From the NCBI GenBank assembly GCA_028699915.1, contig JAQVTR010000002.1, positions 1 to 64,000 on the forward strand: a DNA stretch of 64,000 nucleotides, read 5' to 3'. This document shows, piece by piece, positions 8,471 to 16,648 of this stretch. Below the pieces are notes generated by a model that worked only from the letters and a program-made list of their open reading frames with translations, was not told where the DNA came from and made no database searches. Positions within the stretch are counted from its first letter, which is position 1, and the number at the start of each line of letters is the position of its first letter. Both the position numbers and the translations under genes were made by a program. The DNA is from Fidelibacterota bacterium (lineage in GTDB: Bacteria; Fidelibacterota; Fidelibacteria; Fidelibacterales; Fidelibacteraceae).

Positions 8471-11423
8471 GTTTGTTCCTTTTAACCCAATTCCCGATGT
8501 TTTCCATCAGCTCCTCGCTGTTTTTCACAAAACGGATATCCGCCGGGATCGATTGCATGAAATATTGTCCGTAGCGTTTGACACTAAGGCGCTTATCCAT
8601 AATGAGCGCTATGCCTCTGTCTTCGCGGGAACGGATCAGACGTCCGAAACCCTGTTTGAATTTTAAGATCGCTTCCGGAACACTGTATTCCATAAAGGCA
8701 TTGCCGCCCTGTTTCTCGATGTCTTCGGTTATGGCCTGCACAACCGGTTCGGTGGGTACCGCGAAGGGCAGTTTGGTAATAATGAGCAGTTCCAAAGTTT
8801 CGCCCGGAATATCCACGCCTTCCCAGAAGGATTCCGTACCCAAAAGCACCGATTTTGTATCCCGGATAAAACGCTGAAGCAGCGCTGTTCTCGAAGCTGA
8901 ACCCATTTGGGTGACCAGCTGAAAATTGTATTCCCGCGCAGCGGGCTCCAGAATATTCCGGATATTTTTAATGGATGCGTACGAGGTTGTCAGTACCAGC
9001 GTGCCAAGTTTGAAACGCGCAGAAAGTTCCGCTATGGTTTTCCCCACCTCTTCGTCGAAATGTTTGTTCCCCGGCTCCTGAAAATGCGTCAGGTTCCATA
9101 TCTCGCATTGTTCACGGTAATCAAAGGGCGATTCGTAAACCGTGGTCTTAACCCGTTCTTCTTCAATAAGATCCATGCCGGAGCGCTTCATGAAATATTT
9201 AAAACGTCCGGCAACGCTTAAGGTGGCGGATGTCGCGATCAAGGCATATTTATTCCGGTAGATTTGTTCGTAAAGTTCCCGGTTGACATGCAGCGGTACC
9301 GCTTTGATGCTGACATAGATGCTCTCGGGATCGGTGGGGATCTCGTACCAGTATATCATTTCCTCATCATCCGGAGAAAGGCAAATGCGCAAAGCATTCT
9401 GCATTTCCTCAAAAACGGTGATCGCCAGTTCCAGTTCATCCATTTGCTCAGATATTGAGGCCTTTTCAGCCGGTTCCAGGCTGTCGACCTCTTTTTTCAG
9501 CAAATCCAGCGTGCTGTCCAGCCGGGCGGCAGACTGCAAAAGTGCTTCGGCCGTTGTCATGCCGCTGAAGGGACAGCTGTCGCTCTTATAGCGGATCTTC
9601 TGCACATAGCGCTGATCGGCATCGCGTACGTGATGGTTGATCTCTTTCAGCAGTGTTTTATAAAAAAGGGTGCTGGCCTTCAGAAGCGTTTCCACATCGT
9701 CTTCCGCCTGGCTAATGCGTTTGATGATCATATCCCGGTCTTCGTTCTTCCACTCCTTGCCCTTCCCCGCATAGCGGCTAAGACTGACCAAAGCGCCCAG
9801 GTGAATGCGGCCGGGCGTATAAAGCTTGTGCAGGATGCGTTCAATGGACCAGGGTGTAATTTCGATACCAAGATACTGATATGCGGCCTTAACCAGATTG
9901 TGTGCCTCGTCAATGATGCATACGGGATGTTCGGGCAAAATGCTGTTTCCGGCAGCGGCGTCGCTGAGCAGCAGGGAATGATTGACAATGATGATATCCG
10001 CGACATGGGCCAGTTTCCGGATCTTGCCCAGAAAGCAGCCATGATTTTCGGCGCATTTTTTGGTCGTGCAATATCCCGGTTCGCTGAAAAGCTTAGCCCA
10101 GATATACGGCACCCGCTGGATCTGAAATCCGCTGTTTTCTTCGATATCCCCGGTCAGGGTCTCCCGGAGCCAGACCAGCAGCGGCAGCAAATGCGGCCGG
10201 TCAAAAGGCAGTACGGCCTGATCCAGGTTTTTCATCAGCCACTGCCATTTGGTCAGGCAGATGTAATTCTGACGGCCTTTAAGCAGAACCACGGTAAAAT
10301 CCGGATCAACAAAATCGTGAACAAAGGGTATATCTTTCAGAAAGAGCTGTTCCTGCAGGTTCTTCGTGTAGGAGGAAACCACAATAGACATGCCGTCACG
10401 ACGGTTCTTTTTCATCCACTTTACAGCTGGAATAAGGTAAGCCAGCGACTTCCCCACTCCGGTACCGGCTTCTGCGATCAGGCATTCGCCCTGATTAAAA
10501 GCCTCCACAATGTCACCGGCCATTTTCATTTGTCCAAGGCGGACCTCAAAGGAAGGCAGTGTTTCCGAAAGCCGCCCGTTCACTCCGAAGATGTTGTCCA
10601 CATCACCACGGCTGATCTTGCGAATGTTTCCTTCCGAATGTAAATTCCGGTTCTTAAAATCCCCCAGCTTATTGTCCGGCATAATGTGGTAAGGCCGCAA
10701 TTTTTCGGGTTCGGTCCTTCCGCTCTCCACGTAATGGTTCAGAATGCGTTGATAAAGATCATAATTGTGCAGTGTGGGTAATGCTTCAATAATAAAAAAA
10801 ATGTCTTTATATAGCGATATGTCATAATGCAGCATGATCTCGAGTATTTTAAAAAAGAGACGTCCGGTATTCCGGGTATCCACATCCGCCCGGTGTGCGC
10901 CCTCCGTTTCCAGCCCAAAATGCGAAGCAAGGGTCTCAAGTTTTCGATCCGGCAGATAATAAAGAAAAATGCGTGCAAGATCCAGAGTGTCGATCACGGG
11001 ATTGCCCAGCGGCGTATCCATCTTGGCATTCAGATAACTTACATCGAAAGGGGCGTTGTGTGCAATGAGGGGATTGTTACCGAAAAATTCGCGGATTTCT
11101 TCTATGCGCTCGGCAAAGGCGGGCTGATCCCGCACCATTGTATCATCAATACGGGTCAGTTCCGTAATGAATTCAGGGATAGGTCTACCCGGATTGCAGA
11201 AAAAGTTACATTCGTCACGAATCTCGCCGTTAACGAATTTTACAGCGGAAAATTGAATGACCTCCTCCTGCCGGGGATCCAGACCGGTAGTTTCGACATC
11301 AAAAGCAATACAGGTATCCAGACCCAGTTTCAGCAGCAGCTCGGAATCATGCAGCGGCAAGGTGTATCCTTTCTTATTTATTCCCTTTTGAACATCATGC
11401 GGGAAAACGCCGGAATATACCAT
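8445..11423 (-). CDS. dinG: DinG-type ATP-dependent helicase with N-terminal 3'-5' exonuclease domain
   Basis: A 992-residue two-part protein. Residues 38-195 form a DnaQ-like exonuclease with ExoI FDVETTG (41-47), ExoII HNAPFD (122-127) and ExoIII HRADVDT (177-183). Residues 290 onward form an XPD/DinG superfamily 2 helicase with Walker A AEAGTGVGKS (317-326), DEAH, SATLS, and the motif with QGFGRLIRS near the end. Cysteines in YICLTKW, GYCTTKKC and HGCF fit the XPD-type 4Fe-4S cluster. Exonuclease fusion is typical of Firmicutes-style DinG; the active-site residues all look intact. The predicted role is unwinding of repair or R-loop intermediates. It lies 67 bp downstream of the flavoprotein gene and overlaps AMMECR1. 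Confidence 0.93.
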   Translation of the reverse strand: MVYSGVFPHDVQKGINKKGYTLPLHDSELLLKLGLDTCIAFDVETTGLDPRQEEVIQFSAVKFVNGEIRDECNFFCNPGRPIPEFITELTRIDDTMVRDQPAFAERIEEIREFFGNNPLIAHNAPFDVSYLNAKMDTPLGNPVIDTLDLARIFLYYLPDRKLETLASHFGLETEGAHRADVDTRNTGRLFFKILEIMLHYDISLYKDIFFIIEALPTLHNYDLYQRILNHYVESGRTEPEKLRPYHIMPDNKLGDFKNRNLHSEGNIRKISRGDVDNIFGVNGRLSETLPSFEVRLGQMKMAGDIVEAFNQGECLIAEAGTGVGKSLAYLIPAVKWMKKNRRDGMSIVVSSYTKNLQEQLFLKDIPFVHDFVDPDFTVVLLKGRQNYICLTKWQWLMKNLDQAVLPFDRPHLLPLLVWLRETLTGDIEENSGFQIQRVPYIWAKLFSEPGYCTTKKCAENHGCFLGKIRKLAHVADIIIVNHSLLLSDAAAGNSILPEHPVCIIDEAHNLVKAAYQYLGIEITPWSIERILHKLYTPGRIHLGALVSLSRYAGKGKEWKNEDRDMIIKRISQAEDDVETLLKASTLFYKTLLKEINHHVRDADQRYVQKIRYKSDSCPFSGMTTAEALLQSAARLDSTLDLLKKEVDSLEPAEKASISEQMDELELAITVFEEMQNALRICLSPDDEEMIYWYEIPTDPESIYVSIKAVPLHVNRELYEQIYRNKYALIATSATLSVAGRFKYFMKRSGMDLIEEERVKTTVYESPFDYREQCEIWNLTHFQEPGNKHFDEEVGKTIAELSARFKLGTLVLTTSYASIKNIRNILEPAAREYNFQLVTQMGSASRTALLQRFIRDTKSVLLGTESFWEGVDIPGETLELLIITKLPFAVPTEPVVQAITEDIEKQGGNAFMEYSVPEAILKFKQGFGRLIRSREDRGIALIMDKRLSVKRYGQYFMQSIPADIRFVKNSEELMENIGNWVKRNKHDRHKNKK

Positions 11424-11490
11424 TTCGCAGAGAAAAACACAAAACTTTACTCATAAGATTAAGTTCAGCACTATTGCCGGAGATAAAAAA

Positions 11491-12675
11491 TCAGATACCG
11501 GCAAATGCACGCATCACATCGGCAAGAAATCCCGGGTGCTGCTTGACCACCTGGCGGAACACTGCAAGAAAACTGCGTTTTCGGATATCGATCTTCAGAA
11601 CTTCTTCGCCGATGCGGTTGTATTCTTCATCGCTCATCTGATAGACCAGTTCCTTGATGCGGTACTGGGATTCATGGTTTTTCCCAAAGTTCCGATAAAT
11701 GCTTTTTTCATAGTGATCAAAAAAAGCCTGCATCTTTTCCGGTTTTTTACAGGCTTCGCCTGCCGCCTTGCCCGCCAATATCCCGCTTTTGATCGCATGG
11801 GTGATTCCGCCGCCGTTCAGGGGGTTTACCATATGTCCCGCATCGCCCGCGATCAGGAAATTGGGGCTGCTGAGAACTTTCAGGTTGGTAGTAACCGGAA
11901 CTCCGGCAGCAATATAACGCTGAACCGCCGCATCCGGAAAAAAACGTTTCAGGAAATCCCGGAGATAGGATTCGGCGTTGCGGTTTTTCTCCGAATACTT
12001 GCCGTTGATCCCCAACCCTACATTTGCACAACGGTTCGCCTTTGGGAACACCCAGGCGTAACCGCCTGGCGCATAACAAGTTCCAACGTACAAATAAAGT
12101 GCTTTTTCGGGAATATCCACGCCCGAGACCGTCGCCTGTACGCAAGGTTCAATGTCTTTCATTTTAAGAACACTGTCAATTTCCGCCTGCCGGGCAAGGC
12201 GGCTTTCAACTCCGTCGGCGGCAATGAGCACTTTTGCATAATATTCCTGCAGCTCACCGCGTTCTTCAACCTTTACCCCGCAAATTTCACCGGCAGCATT
12301 CTTCAGCAATTCCCGAACGTTGCAGCGCATCCGGATGCAGGTCCCCTGCTCTGCGGCCCGGGCGGCCATGTCATACTCGAACAGATCCCGGTTGATGATA
12401 TATCCCTCGTAGATATTGCTCTTTAATTTTACTTCTTTTCCGTTCGGCAGAACCATAATAAAGGTATTGACTTCCGAGCTGATCCAGCGGGGGTCGACAT
12501 CCATATAACTGCAAAAGTCCACTTTCCCCACCGCTTCTCCGCAACGTACGGGGACTCCCATTTCACGCTTTCGTTCAAACAGCAGAACCGAAGCGCCGCT
12601 TTTGACGGCTTCCAGAGCGGCAAATATACCTGCAGGACCGCCGCCGACGACAATAATATCCCAATCACGCTTCAT
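11491..12675 (-). CDS. Geranylgeranyl-reductase-family FAD-dependent oxidoreductase
   Basis: A 394-residue flavoprotein. The FAD-binding GGGPAG is at 11-16, an ERKREMGVPVRCGEAVG segment follows as in geranylgeranyl reductases, and LIAGDAGHMVNPLNGGGI near 275 is the second FAD signature. The family hydrogenates double bonds of prenyl chains in archaeal lipids, chlorophyll or menaquinone. A bacterium without photosynthesis genes in view most plausibly uses it on menaquinone or polyprenyl carriers; this is inference. The start codon overlaps the ferredoxin gene by 11 bp, strongly suggesting that ferredoxin supplies its electrons. Confidence 0.87.
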   Translation of the reverse strand: MKRDWDIIVVGGGPAGIFAALEAVKSGASVLLFERKREMGVPVRCGEAVGKVDFCSYMDVDPRWISSEVNTFIMVLPNGKEVKLKSNIYEGYIINRDLFEYDMAARAAEQGTCIRMRCNVRELLKNAAGEICGVKVEERGELQEYYAKVLIAADGVESRLARQAEIDSVLKMKDIEPCVQATVSGVDIPEKALYLYVGTCYAPGGYAWVFPKANRCANVGLGINGKYSEKNRNAESYLRDFLKRFFPDAAVQRYIAAGVPVTTNLKVLSSPNFLIAGDAGHMVNPLNGGGITHAIKSGILAGKAAGEACKKPEKMQAFFDHYEKSIYRNFGKNHESQYRIKELVYQMSDEEYNRIGEEVLKIDIRKRSFLAVFRQVVKQHPGFLADVMRAFAGI

Positions 12676-12841
12676 TTTTTAACTCCAGGGCCCCGATAGG
12701 GCAAATATTAACACAAAGACCGCATAGCGTACATGCCTGATGGTCAATGCTGAGAAGGCTTTCCGTCAGCATCAAGGCATCTGCGGGACAAACGGCAATA
12801 CAGGTCCCGCATTGATCGCAATGTCCGGATAGAAGCAGCAT
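12665..12841 (-). CDS. Small 2[4Fe-4S] ferredoxin
   Basis: A 58-residue protein. It has two classical cluster motifs, CDQCGTCIAVCP and CTLCGLCVNICP, spaced as in clostridial ferredoxins, and almost nothing else. The ATG at 12841 has AAGGAG six bases upstream. The gene ends inside the first codons of the geranylgeranyl-reductase-like gene (11-bp overlap) and begins 12 bp after the preceding gene. It is a low-potential electron carrier, most likely the direct donor to the adjacent flavoprotein. Confidence 0.93.
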   Translation of the reverse strand: MLLLSGHCDQCGTCIAVCPADALMLTESLLSIDHQACTLCGLCVNICPIGALELKNEA

Positions 12842-12853
12842 CCTGCACTCCTT

Positions 12854-13333
12854 TTATTGTATAAGTTGCAGTGTAAAATAACCCAGAGCGCTGCCAAGCA
12901 CGTCATAAACCAGATCTTTCCAGCTGAATATCCCCTTCCTGCCGAAAACGTCATAAAATTCTTTTCCCAGCGACAGCGAAAAGCTTAATCCCAGTGAAAT
13001 ATGGCCTGCATCGCTTTCGGGAAAACGGAAATTCCGGTTAAGAACATAATGGCTCTGAAGAACGATAAAATAGGATGTGCTCAGATGCATCCATTTGTCG
13101 GGAGAGAACCAGCGATCGTTCGGCTGGCGCAAGGCAAAGGGATGCTCCGATACGGGATCCCGATAAGGGGAAATTGGGCTGAATTCCTTCTTTAGTCCGC
13201 GATCATCTTCAATATTGTAGTATTTGACCGAAGACAAAGGGACCCGGGTTACCGTTGAATCGCTTGTCGCTTCGTCCGCTGCAGAAAACAGCAGACCAAA
13301 GCAGCATAATGCAAGGCATAAGAAACGTGTCAT
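12854..13333 (-). CDS. YfiM/DUF2279-like exported protein
   Basis: A 159-residue protein starting MTRFLCLALCCFGLLFSA, a probable signal peptide. The mature part has DKWMHLSTSYF, GKEFYDVFGRKG and FSWKDLVYDVLGSALGY, which resembles the DUF2279/YfiM pattern of a conserved DK-H, then KE-D, then S-x-D-x-x-x-D within short hydrophobic helices. The function of that family is unknown. The start at 13333 shares an ATGA overlap with the NSS transporter stop, so the two are translationally coupled; an upstream in-frame ATG at 13423 lies deep inside the transporter gene and was rejected. Confidence 0.65.
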   Translation of the reverse strand: MTRFLCLALCCFGLLFSAADEATSDSTVTRVPLSSVKYYNIEDDRGLKKEFSPISPYRDPVSEHPFALRQPNDRWFSPDKWMHLSTSYFIVLQSHYVLNRNFRFPESDAGHISLGLSFSLSLGKEFYDVFGRKGIFSWKDLVYDVLGSALGYFTLQLIQ

Positions 13334-14694
13334 ATTATCCCCGTTATACTTAAAAATACCAAAACGATAAGTACGGGCGCTACAAATTTCAGAAGAAAAA
13401 ACCAGACATTTCCTGTCCGGCACAAACCCCTGTTTTCGCTGATCCCACGATAAAGTTCGTTCAGCACCGTACTTTTTTTCATTACCCAGGCGACAAAGAC
13501 CGCGATCAGCAGCCCTCCCAAAGGCAATAATATATTTGCTGACAGATAATCCATAATATCAAACATAGTCCTGTCAAACAGACGGATATTGCTCCAGCTG
13601 CCAAAAGACAGTGCGGCCGGAATTCCCAGGATAAAAATAAGTGCCGATACGACGATCACAATATGGTGGCGGGAAAACCGGGTTTCATCCAAGAGAGTGG
13701 ATACAAGCATTTCAAGAATGGAAATTGTGGAAGTAAGTGCGGCAATGGAAAGCAATGTAAAAAAGAGCAGCGAGAAGAGGGAGCCGCCGGGCATCATACT
13801 GAAAACGGCAGGGAGCACGTTAAATACTAATCCGGGTCCTTCTGCAGGATTAAAACCCATTCCGAACACCGAAGTAAAGATCGCCAGTCCGGCCATCAGG
13901 GCAATAAGAGTGTCCAGCACCACAATCATTGAACCGCAGAAAAGAATATTGTCATTTTTATCAAGATAACTTCCATAGGTAAGCAAAACACCCATTCCTA
14001 CACTCAAGGTGAAAAAAGCGTGTCCAAGCGCAATAAGGACCGTTTTAAAGCTGATCGTCGACCAGTCCGGTTTGAACAGAAAGGCCAGCCCTTTTCCGTT
14101 GCTGTCCAGCGATATGCCCCAGATAACAAGAAAGATCAGGATTAGGAAGAATATCGGCATTAAGAGCCGGGCAATACGTTCAATACCGTTTTTGACTCCG
14201 AAGTATACCACAAGCCCGCCGGTCGCGACAAAGACAAAATGCCAGAAGAGGATCCATAGCGGATTGGAGACCAGTTTCTGAAAATGAAGGGCGGCGTCTC
14301 CGGATGAGGAAAAACCTGCGATATGTCCGCTGAGCGATTCAAAAACGTAGCCCATAGACCAGCCGGCAATGACATTGTAATAGCCCAGGATGATGAAGCC
14401 GGTTAAAAAGAACAGGGCCCCTGCAGCCATCCAAATCTTTTTATGGCGTTTAGCATAGTTCCGGAATGTGGAAATGGGGCCTTTCTGGGCATATCTTCCT
14501 AAAAGGATCTCCGCAATCAGCACCGGAAGGCCGATGAGGAGAATACAGAGCAAATAGATAATAATGAATGCCGCTCCCCCGTTCTCGCCGGTAATGTAGG
14601 GAAATTTCCAGATGTTTCCCAGCCCCACCGCCGAACCGGCTGCAGCCAGAATAAATCCCAGTTTGTTGCCCCAATGTTCACGCGTTTCTTCCAT
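13330..14694 (-). CDS. Sodium:neurotransmitter symporter family (NSS/SNF) transporter
   Basis: A 454-residue polytopic inner-membrane protein. The N-terminus REHWGNKLGFILAAAGSAVG continues LGNIWKFPYITGENGGAAF, the strongly conserved TM1 signature of LeuT-like transporters that binds sodium and substrate, followed by PVLIAEILLGRYAQ in TM2. About eleven hydrophobic segments are visible, the usual number for bacterial NSS. Substrates in this family are amino acids or related amines; the exact one cannot be read from sequence. It sits between a DUF5683 protein (14-bp gap) and the YfiM-like gene (ATGA overlap). Confidence 0.92.
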   Translation of the reverse strand: MEETREHWGNKLGFILAAAGSAVGLGNIWKFPYITGENGGAAFIIIYLLCILLIGLPVLIAEILLGRYAQKGPISTFRNYAKRHKKIWMAAGALFFLTGFIILGYYNVIAGWSMGYVFESLSGHIAGFSSSGDAALHFQKLVSNPLWILFWHFVFVATGGLVVYFGVKNGIERIARLLMPIFFLILIFLVIWGISLDSNGKGLAFLFKPDWSTISFKTVLIALGHAFFTLSVGMGVLLTYGSYLDKNDNILFCGSMIVVLDTLIALMAGLAIFTSVFGMGFNPAEGPGLVFNVLPAVFSMMPGGSLFSLLFFTLLSIAALTSTISILEMLVSTLLDETRFSRHHIVIVVSALIFILGIPAALSFGSWSNIRLFDRTMFDIMDYLSANILLPLGGLLIAVFVAWVMKKSTVLNELYRGISENRGLCRTGNVWFFLLKFVAPVLIVLVFLSITGII

Positions 14695-14708
14695 GCCCCT
14701 TCCCTTTT

Positions 14709-15161
14709 CTAAAAAACCACGCTTAAGCGCAAGCCCATCATTTCCGGATCCGGCTGAAGAATCAAATGTTCATCCGGAAAGGCGCTCAAATGCGCATCCA
14801 CATATGCATCAATAATATTGTAGACATAAACGGCCACCGAAAACCAGGTTACCCGCTTTGCAATCGTCAGCGATTGCTGGGCTTCCTTGCTGACGGCTCC
14901 GTAAAGATCTCTATACTGTGCATATTGAATATAATAAAATGCCGCCGTTCCCGCCAGCGCCCCGTTTGTCCCCAGAAAAATCAGGCTCTTGCCCCACTTT
15001 CCGTTATACATTTGTCCGGCACCCGGGAGCAGCAGCGACAGTCCGGTTGCCAACGCCGGACTTTTTGCTTTTCCGCCTTGAAAATACAAGGTATCGGGTT
15101 CAGCGGATAAACCCTGCAAAAGCATAAGTATCAGTACAATTCTTAAGCAATATCGATTCAT
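14709..15161 (-). CDS. DUF5683-like exported/membrane protein
   Basis: A 150-residue protein with a signal peptide (MNRYCLRIVLILMLLQGLSA) and the segment KSPALATGLSLLLPGAGQMY followed by NGKWGKSLIF, typical of DUF5683 and related small membrane proteins common in Bacteroidetes and neighbours. Two or three hydrophobic helices follow, and the C-terminus (LRLSVVF) ends like an outer-membrane strand. No function is known. Its start overlaps the ridA stop by four bases (ATGA). Confidence 0.7.
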   Translation of the reverse strand: MNRYCLRIVLILMLLQGLSAEPDTLYFQGGKAKSPALATGLSLLLPGAGQMYNGKWGKSLIFLGTNGALAGTAAFYYIQYAQYRDLYGAVSKEAQQSLTIAKRVTWFSVAVYVYNIIDAYVDAHLSAFPDEHLILQPDPEMMGLRLSVVF

Positions 15162-15538
15162 ATCTTGGCAGCAACAGCTTCAATTTCGATATCGGCATCC
15201 TTGGGCAGACGTGCAACCTGCACTGCGGAACGCGCAGGCGGGTTTTGTGCAAAAATCCCCGCAAAAACGGCATTTACGTCCGCAAAGTTTTCCAGATCTT
15301 TCAAAAACACCGTGAGTTTCAGAATGCTGTCCCGGTTTCCTCCGCCGGCTTCCACAACCGCGATCACGTTTTCCAGTGCCGCCCGGGTCGCCCTGACGAT
15401 GTCGTCGCGGATCAGTGCGCCGCTAATCATGTCAACCGGCAGCTGCCCGGATGTGAAGATCAGTCCGTCCGCGGAAGTTCCCTGCGAATAAGCTCCAATC
15501 GGCGCCGGTGCTTTTGGACTTGACACTATCGTTTTCAT
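15158..15538 (-). CDS. ridA: RidA family enamine/imine deaminase
   Basis: A 126-residue Rid protein. It contains GAYSQG near the N-terminus, FTSGQLPVD, the active-site arginine in PPARSAVQVARLP and the glutamate in IEIEAVA, as in archetypal RidA. It hydrolyses reactive enamines such as 2-aminoacrylate formed by PLP enzymes, which suits the branched-chain amino acid genes nearby. The ATG at 15538 is preceded by GGGAG; a longer in-frame reading to 15694 would add 52 unrelated residues. It is the first gene of the operon running to AMMECR1, behind a striking palindrome. Confidence 0.95.
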   Translation of the reverse strand: MKTIVSSPKAPAPIGAYSQGTSADGLIFTSGQLPVDMISGALIRDDIVRATRAALENVIAVVEAGGGNRDSILKLTVFLKDLENFADVNAVFAGIFAQNPPARSAVQVARLPKDADIEIEAVAAKI

Positions 15539-15567
15539 ATGTTTACTCCCTTTTGTGAAAGATCGGT

Positions 15568-15585
15568 AAAAAATGCGCATTTTTT
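15568..15585. promoter_or_regulatory. 18-bp perfect palindrome upstream of ridA
   Basis: AAAAAATGCGCATTTTTT is a perfect palindrome 30-47 bases before the ridA start. It may be an operator or a cruciform-prone site. Confidence 0.55.
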
Positions 15586-15586
15586 C

Positions 15587-15610
15587 ATGAAATTCAAAAC
15601 TGTATTTCAT
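15587..15610. promoter_or_regulatory. Inverted repeat in the ridA/zinc-ribbon divergent region
   Basis: ATGAAAT at 15587-15593 and ATTTCAT at 15604-15610 form a perfect 7-bp inverted repeat with a 10-base centre, next to the 18-bp palindrome. With that palindrome it could form the operator region controlling the divergent genes. Confidence 0.4.
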
Positions 15611-15693
15611 AAAAAAGCATCCGGAATAAATCTTGTAAACGCCGTCGATTCCGCATAAATTTGTTGCGTTAACGTTATTTGTCGAGGTATCCA

Positions 15694-16086
15694 ATGAAAA
15701 ACGATTACGTCTGTCCCTTTTGCAAAGGGCATCTGAAGGTAAAGAACAGCGTTATTCTTTCCGCGCGCAAAACAAACGGTGAACGCGGATTGCTCCTTTT
15801 AAGTCCTGAAATCGGTAATTATACCGTTCGGAAACACCGCACTTTCAGTCTTGTTGACGGGGAACGTACAGACCTCTACTGCCCGATCTGTCATGCCAAC
15901 CTGATGGCTCAGAACTACAACGACAACCTTGCCCGTCTCCTGCGTATCGATGAATTCGGTGAGGAAAGCGTCATCCTGATCTCTGAGATCGTAGGGGAAC
16001 GTTGCACCTACGTGATCCATGGGAAAAAGGTCCAGAAGTATGGCGACGACGCTACGAACTACTTTGGTGCCGGAACGGAATTTTAG
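15694..16086 (+). CDS. Conserved hypothetical protein with zinc-ribbon cysteine pairs
   Basis: A 130-residue soluble protein. Two CxxC pairs, CPFC near residue 8 and CPIC near 67, are the right spacing for a single zinc-ribbon-like metal site, with a basic segment between them and an acidic, hydrophobic C-terminal half. I do not recognise the family. GAGG lies eight bases before the ATG at 15694, which supports this start over the in-frame ATG at 15679. It is divergent from ridA and ends before leuD on the opposite strand. Confidence 0.7.
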   Translation: MKNDYVCPFCKGHLKVKNSVILSARKTNGERGLLLLSPEIGNYTVRKHRTFSLVDGERTDLYCPICHANLMAQNYNDNLARLLRIDEFGEESVILISEIVGERCTYVIHGKKVQKYGDDATNYFGAGTEF

Positions 16087-16150
16087 TCCAATTAGAAGTA
16101 AGAATAGTGAAGCCCCTCCCCTTTTATTCCTTTTTACCGGGCAGGCAAGC

Positions 16151-16648
16151 TTAAGCTAAGCCCTTTTCAGCCAGTTGCTGCCGTACTTTTTTCATCAGAC
16201 CACCGGCGCTGATCATCGCTTTCACAAATTCCGGAAAGGGTTTAAAGGGATAGCGTTTGCCGGATCTCAATTCAATGATCTCCGCGCTTTTAAGGTCGAT
16301 CTCAATTTCGGAACTGTCATCGATCATTTCACTGATCCCGGGACACTCAATTGCTAAGAAACCGTTATTAATGCAGTTACGGTAAAATATCCTTGCAAAG
16401 GAATCCGCGACCACTGCACGAATTCCGGCTCCGCGCAATGCCCAGACGGCATGTTCGCGCGAAGATCCGCAGCCAAAATTTTCACCGGCAATGATAAGGT
16501 CACCCTCACTGACTTTTTTTACAAATTTCGGGTCGATGTCTTCCATGGCATGCGCCGCAAGATCTTCTTCCCGGTCCATGTTCAGATAGCGGGCAGGAAT
16601 GATCTCGTCGGTATTGATATCGTTTCGTGGGTATACGTGAGCTTTCAT
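16151..16648 (-). CDS. leuD: 3-isopropylmalate dehydratase small subunit
   Basis: A 165-residue swivelling subunit of isopropylmalate isomerase, of the short class found in archaea and clostridia. It contains [12 protein letters not shown] at the start, [17 protein letters not shown] and the [14 protein letters not shown] segment. It pairs with LeuC to interconvert 2- and 3-isopropylmalate in leucine synthesis. Its ATG overlaps the leuC stop codon in an ATGA, coupling the two subunits. It is the last gene of the ilvC-leuACD operon; leuB is not in the window. Confidence 0.97.
   Translation of the reverse strand: MKAHVYPRNDINTDEIIPARYLNMDREEDLAAHAMEDIDPKFVKKVSEGDLIIAGENFGCGSSREHAVWALRGAGIRAVVADSFARIFYRNCINNGFLAIECPGISEMIDDSSEIEIDLKSAEIIELRSGKRYPFKPFPEFVKAMISAGGLMKKVRQQLAEKGLA

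Noticed and set aside
9630-10643. A 337-codon plus-strand frame opposite the DinG gene
   Set aside because: Antisense to a well-supported helicase; composition reflects the codon structure of the opposite strand.
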